64,000 nt of DNA. It comes from Candidatus Saccharimonadota bacterium (GTDB lineage Bacteria; Patescibacteriota; Saccharimonadia; Saccharimonadales; Saccharimonadaceae). The stretch covers positions 372,001 to 436,000 of the forward strand of contig JAUCSC010000001.1 of NCBI GenBank assembly GCA_030445265.1. The letters are read 5' to 3'. Under the pieces are notes generated by a model. It saw only the letters and a list, made by a program, of their open reading frames with translations. It had not been told where the DNA came from and ran no database searches. Below are positions 60,302-64,000 of the stretch, in pieces. The stretch's first letter is position 1. Each line of letters starts with the position of its first letter. Position numbers and translations under genes: made by a program.

Positions 60302-60877
60302 ATGGATCAGTCTCTAGATTTTCTTGACGGTGACGTTATTATTGCAGCTCAGCGGCTTCTTGGTTGTGACCTCATCCGAAACATCGACGGCACGACCGTA
60401 CGAGCCCGTATCATAGAGACCGAAGCCTACGACCAGTCAGACGTTGCTAGCCATAGTTACAAAGGTCGTACGCCGCGAACCGACGTCATGTTTGGCCCGG
60501 CGGGTCATTTATATGTCTACTTTACCTACGGTATGCATTACTGCTGCAATATCGTCGTAGGCCCGGAGAATTATGGTGCCGCGGTGTTAATCAGGGCAGT
60601 CGAACCGCTTGATGGAGTTTTATTGCTAGAGAAGCGCCGTCGAAAGTCAGGCATCGAGGTGACAAATGGGCCGGCTAAGTTATGCCAAGCGCTCGATATC
60701 GATAAGGGCCTTAACGGGCATAACCTGCGAGTCAAACCACTTCAGCTTATTGTCAATAAGCCGGTTGATAGGACGTCGATTATCCAGACGTCACGAATCG
60801 GTATATCTCGTGGCAAGGAGGCCCAATGGCGGTTTTACATAAAAGATAATCCATATGTATCCAAAACCGCCTCGTAA
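60302..60877 (+). CDS. 3-methyladenine DNA glycosylase (AAG/MPG family)
   Basis: This 191-residue protein excises alkylated purines, starting base excision repair. RARIIETEAYDQSDVASHSY contains the catalytic glutamate in the ETEAY motif. RTDVMFGPAGHLYVYFTYGM and the following HYCCNIV are the DNA-intercalating and active-site segments. Length is normal for the bacterial family. TAAAAT (60290-60295) with TTGCCG upstream ends 7 bases before the ATG, predicting a fully leaderless mRNA. Confidence 0.95.
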   Translation: MDQSLDFLDGDVIIAAQRLLGCDLIRNIDGTTVRARIIETEAYDQSDVASHSYKGRTPRTDVMFGPAGHLYVYFTYGMHYCCNIVVGPENYGAAVLIRAVEPLDGVLLLEKRRRKSGIEVTNGPAKLCQALDIDKGLNGHNLRVKPLQLIVNKPVDRTSIIQTSRIGISRGKEAQWRFYIKDNPYVSKTAS

Positions 60878-60976
60878 TGCACAGCCAGCCAAAATCGTAT
60901 GATGAGCTTTGTACCCGCCCGCAAGGGTAAGCAGAAGTGCTGCATATTACATACTGTCTCTGTTATACTTTGATAT

Positions 60977-61567
60977 ATGAAGTCGTTGAGTCTTGACCGG
61001 CCACATTTGATGGTCATGGTAGGGTTGCCTGGTGCTGGAAAGACCACCTTGGCTGTGCAATTTGCACATACCTTCAAAGCACCAATCATCAGCTTTGACC
61101 GGATTCGTGCTGAATTATTCAATGAGCCAACCTTTAGTAGCGACGAGCAAGAAATTATCGGACGCATAGCGTCTTACATGCTCGAAGAGCTCGTCAAGAC
61201 GAACCAATCCATCCTCTATGATGGGCCGACGTTGCTCCGTTCTGAACGTCAAGCTCTTATGAAGCTTGCTCTTGCCGCGGGGTACACGCCGATGATTATA
61301 TGGGTGCAGACGGACCCCGCTGAAGCAAGACGTCGCGCCCTTAAACAGCAAGTCAATAAGGCTGCGCTCAGCCCAAGCCAGTTCATCGCCGCAACCAAGC
61401 GGTTTACGCCGCCTTCGGCAAATGAGCGTCCTATCGTCGTCAGCGGTAAACATACCTATGCTACTCAGCTAAAGATAATTTTAAAGCACTTGGTCCAGCC
61501 ACGTATTGGCGCGGCCGCTACTCACGCCTCGACTGCACGGCCCGGACGCAACATTATTATTCGGTAA
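60977..61567 (+). CDS. P-loop kinase/ATPase (AAA_33-like)
   Basis: This 196-residue protein begins with a clear Walker A (MVMVGLPGAGKTTLAVQF, about residues 11-28), then SFDRIRAELF and a predicted LID region rich in arginine (DPAEARRRALKQQ). The pattern matches small kinases of the zeta-toxin/polynucleotide-kinase-like group (AAA_33). The substrate could be a nucleotide, sugar or RNA end. TATACT (60964-60969) ends 8 bases before the ATG. It is followed by a metallopeptidase-like gene whose -10 lies inside its own last codons. Confidence 0.82.
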   Translation: MKSLSLDRPHLMVMVGLPGAGKTTLAVQFAHTFKAPIISFDRIRAELFNEPTFSSDEQEIIGRIASYMLEELVKTNQSILYDGPTLLRSERQALMKLALAAGYTPMIIWVQTDPAEARRRALKQQVNKAALSPSQFIAATKRFTPPSANERPIVVSGKHTYATQLKIILKHLVQPRIGAAATHASTARPGRNIIIR

Positions 61568-61571
61568 TACT

Positions 61572-62267
61572 ATGTCGATCATTACAGATGAAGAATTCGG
61601 TAAGATCACCATACGAAGGAGCGCAAGGGCCACACAAGTACGGATTCGTGTCGCACCCGATGGAACACTGCGAGCATCTCTGCCGCTTTACGCTCCTTTA
61701 TGGGTAGTAAAGCGACTCATCAAGTCATCACGCGATCAATTACGGTCGCTCATTAAAGCTTCCCGGCCGTCCCTAAAGGTAGAAGATGGCATGCGCATTG
61801 GCAAAAGCCACTCGCTGCTCGTGACAAGAACTCATGGAGAAAAGTCGAAGGTCTCGCGTACCAAGCAGCATATTATTGTTGAGCTTGCTGGTCATGACGA
61901 ATTGACAGACGGCCATATTGAAAAAGAGGTGCGCGATATGATCATCGATACGTTAAGAAAAGAAGCGAAAAGCTATTTACCGCGCCGCTTGCAATATCTG
62001 GCTGACCAAATGGGGATGCACTACGAGCGTGTGCGTTTTTCTCATGCCAGTAGCCGGTGGGGAAGTTGTAGCTCTACGGGTACCATCAGCCTAAATATTG
62101 CTTTGATGAAGCTTCCCTTCGAACTGATTGATTACGTGATAGTACACGAACTGGCACACACGCAGCACATGGACCATAGTAAAGCCTTCTGGCAGCTGGT
62201 ACTCGCGATGGATCCACACTATATTCAGCATCGCCGCCTCCTCGGCAAAGAAACTCCATCGATATGA
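61572..62267 (+). CDS. YgjP-type metallopeptidase-domain protein
   Basis: The 231-residue protein carries VHELAHTQHMDHSKAFW, a HExxH-like HELAH motif with a downstream histidine in the DHSKAFW segment, typical of the YgjP (DUF45) family. FSHASSRWGSCSSTGTISLN is also characteristic. I chose ATG 61572 over an in-frame upstream start inside the previous gene: TATTAT (61555-61560) predicts transcription starting at about 61567. The family is widespread and its activity not fully established; zinc binding is expected, showing that this organism still uses zinc elsewhere. Confidence 0.88.
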   Translation: MSIITDEEFGKITIRRSARATQVRIRVAPDGTLRASLPLYAPLWVVKRLIKSSRDQLRSLIKASRPSLKVEDGMRIGKSHSLLVTRTHGEKSKVSRTKQHIIVELAGHDELTDGHIEKEVRDMIIDTLRKEAKSYLPRRLQYLADQMGMHYERVRFSHASSRWGSCSSTGTISLNIALMKLPFELIDYVIVHELAHTQHMDHSKAFWQLVLAMDPHYIQHRRLLGKETPSI

Positions 62268-62294
62268 AGACGGGTACTGTATAATATAAGCACT

Positions 62295-63950
62295 ATGTAT
62301 ACGGGTGGACCAACTTATACGCCGCAGGCTGCGCGACTCGTGCGATTTGCAGGTCTCGTTGTCCCATTCGTGCTCTTTATTTATGGCTTGCTCGTCCAGT
62401 ACAACCTTGTTGAAACATATCGCTCGCTCAGTAGCGTCGGCATGAACATACCAGTCTTTTACGGGATTATGGTGTCTTGGTTCATATTATCAGTCGTTCA
62501 ATATCTACGTCCTAGCAAAACAGCCATCGAGTCGATGCTGCGACTGTTGGCGTATCATTTCTTTGCAGCTGTGTACCTATTACTCGTAACTGGCATCGCG
62601 ACACCAATCGTCGCGTTTTGGATTGTTCTTTTGATCGCATCCAGTATTTACTTTGGCAAGAATGGGCTGCTCTTAAGCGTCTTCTGGTTTATCTGTCTGA
62701 CGCTCATTGATGTCTTCTTTTTCTCGGCGAATGATCCGACGCTGATCTCATATAACGTCCTTACGCTTATAGCTGTTTCGCTGAGCGGCCTCGTCGCTAT
62801 GAGCCTCTCTACTAGCCAAGAGGCGGATCAGGAAGCGCTTGAGCAAAGCAAAAAACAAGAAACGATTCAACGTGACAGAATCCTGACGATCGTTAACAAT
62901 CTGACGGATGCCATCATGAGCACCGATATCAATGGGGTGATCCGGATGTATAACGCCGCCAGTCTTAACTTGCTCGATACCAATGAGAGCCTGAATGGTC
63001 AGCAAATCGATAAGATACTGAAGCTTGTCGATCAAGACGACAAGCCGGTACTCATGAGCAAAGAGTTTGGTAAGAGCGCGAGCACCAAGACGCGCGACGA
63101 CTTGAATTTTACTTTTAGCGACGGCGAAGAGATTCGGCTTGAAGTTACTTACTCGCCAATCAAGAGTACATTTAGTCGCAATAAACACGCCGAGGGCCAA
63201 GAGGGCTATATCATCATTATGCGCGACATTACCAAGGCTAAAAGTCTGGAAGAAGAACGCGATGAGTTTATTAGTGTCGTCAGCCATGAGCTACGCACAC
63301 CAATCACTATCGTCGAAGGGACTTTATCGAACCTCCAGTTAATGCTCGAAAAAAATAAGAAAGTTGATCTCAAGCCAAACGTCGACATGGCCCATGACCA
63401 GACACTCTACCTCGCGAAAATGGTGAATGATCTCAGTACCCTGTCACGAGCTGAGCGCGGTGTGGCCGATACGCCAGAAACAATTAGTGTCGGTGACCTG
63501 GTGAAGACAATGCACGAGCGCTACAGCGACGAAGCTAGTGCAAAGAGTCTTCACTTTGATCTTGATGCATCTCCAAAGCTTGGACAAATTCATGTCAGTC
63601 GCTTGTATGTCGAAGAGCTGCTGCAAAACTTCATCACAAACGCAATCAAGTACACCAAGAAGGGGACCGTCACCCTCATTACCACCCAGAACGATAAAGA
63701 AGTAACTTTCACCGTTAAAGATACCGGCATAGGCATTAGTAAAACAGACCAGGCAAAAGTGTTTGAAAAATTCTACCGCTCTGAAGATTATCGTACGCGC
63801 GAGACCAACGGTACTGGCCTTGGCTTGTACGTTGCGGCGAAGCTTTCCCATAAGCTCCACACCCATATTACGCTGACGAGCAGGCTGAATCATGGATCAG
63901 CATTTAGCTTCTCTCTGCCTCTCGTGCCTTCGACTGATAAAACCGTCTAG
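62295..63950 (+). CDS. Membrane sensor histidine kinase with PAS domain
   Basis: This 551-residue protein has about six N-terminal membrane segments (residues 10-175), a PAS domain (about 190-310, ILTIVNNLTDAIMSTDINGV), a dimerisation domain with the phospho-accepting histidine in SVVSHELRTPITIVEGTLS (His about 330), and an ATPase domain with N box LLQNFITNAIKYTKKG, G1 DTGIGISK and G2 GTGLGLYVAAKL. No response regulator is seen beside it within the window. TATAAT (62280-62285) ends 10 bases before the ATG, leaving three bases of leader. Confidence 0.95.
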   Translation: MYTGGPTYTPQAARLVRFAGLVVPFVLFIYGLLVQYNLVETYRSLSSVGMNIPVFYGIMVSWFILSVVQYLRPSKTAIESMLRLLAYHFFAAVYLLLVTGIATPIVAFWIVLLIASSIYFGKNGLLLSVFWFICLTLIDVFFFSANDPTLISYNVLTLIAVSLSGLVAMSLSTSQEADQEALEQSKKQETIQRDRILTIVNNLTDAIMSTDINGVIRMYNAASLNLLDTNESLNGQQIDKILKLVDQDDKPVLMSKEFGKSASTKTRDDLNFTFSDGEEIRLEVTYSPIKSTFSRNKHAEGQEGYIIIMRDITKAKSLEEERDEFISVVSHELRTPITIVEGTLSNLQLMLEKNKKVDLKPNVDMAHDQTLYLAKMVNDLSTLSRAERGVADTPETISVGDLVKTMHERYSDEASAKSLHFDLDASPKLGQIHVSRLYVEELLQNFITNAIKYTKKGTVTLITTQNDKEVTFTVKDTGIGISKTDQAKVFEKFYRSEDYRTRETNGTGLGLYVAAKLSHKLHTHITLTSRLNHGSAFSFSLPLVPSTDKTV

Positions 63951-64000
63951 CGAGCGCGCAGATGGACATCGGTGGTTGTGACGGGACGATTCTTCCACGT
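63947..64000 (-). CDS. C-terminal fragment of a convergent gene
   Basis: On the minus strand the frame entering from the window edge reads TWKNRPVTTTDVHLRAR and stops with TAG at 63949-63947. That stop shares the palindrome CTAG with the sensor kinase stop, the same arrangement as at 35745-35748. Seventeen residues are too few to assign a family. Confidence 0.35.
   Translation of the reverse strand, partial: TWKNRPVTTTDVHLRAR

Noticed and set aside
1-64000. CRISPR arrays, insertion sequences, rRNA genes, prophage
   Set aside because: No regularly spaced direct repeats, transposase, integrase, phage structural gene or rRNA sequence was seen.

Overview
The window looks like a chromosomal segment of a Patescibacteria (Candidate Phyla Radiation) bacterium, most likely Candidatus Saccharibacteria (TM7). 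This placement is inference from gene content and remembered family patterns, with no search behind it. Supporting signs are a spc-type ribosomal operon that runs rpsE-rplO with no rpmD (L30), the absence of adk and map after secY, cysteine-free forms of several proteins that normally bind zinc, and UGA used as an ordinary stop. GC looks close to one half by eye.

Layout. Positions 1-229 hold the tail of a GNAT-like protein. 418-7627 is rpoB-rpoC, without rplJ/rplL in front. 7869-8764 is rpsL-rpsG behind a structured leader. Two unrecognised genes follow (8900-10405), then fusA, a type IV pilin-like gene and tuf. An antisense orphan gene lies between tuf and rpsJ, and an antisense small membrane protein between rpsJ and rplC. 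16155-24680 is one tight ribosomal run from rplC to rplO, followed by secY. An orphan gene preceded by a perfect palindrome comes next, then infA-rpmJ-rpsM-rpsK-rpsD-rpoA-rplQ-rplM-rpsI to 30907.

From 31010 to the end the content is mixed. It holds trpS, a pseudouridine synthase with an unusual N-terminus, a clamp-loader delta-prime subunit and a TPR protein. A tRNA cluster (Tyr, Thr, Thr) and rpmG follow. A minus-strand alpha-glucan operon encodes a glycosyltransferase, a GH57 enzyme, a GH15 enzyme and an unknown protein. Next are a type II NADH dehydrogenase-like protein, tRNA-Trp with two strong hairpins, and an AT-rich patch with a NERD-domain protein. A redox operon (ArsR, LLM flavin enzyme, F420-reductase-like protein) is followed by a DEAH helicase, small proteins reminiscent of actinobacterial families, an exonuclease-GIY-YIG fusion and an ABC-F ATPase. 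The segment closes with a gene broken by one stop codon, an alkyladenine glycosylase, a P-loop kinase-like protein, a YgjP-type metalloprotein and a sensor kinase.

Two window-wide patterns stand out. First, many non-ribosomal genes have a -10 hexamer ending only 7-10 bases before the start codon, so their mRNAs should be leaderless or nearly so, while most RNA polymerase and ribosomal protein genes keep Shine-Dalgarno sites. Second, both zinc sites of RNA polymerase beta-prime and those of S4, S14, L36 and L33 lack their cysteines. The leaderless pattern was used to choose several start codons and revealed a broken gene at 58109-58642.
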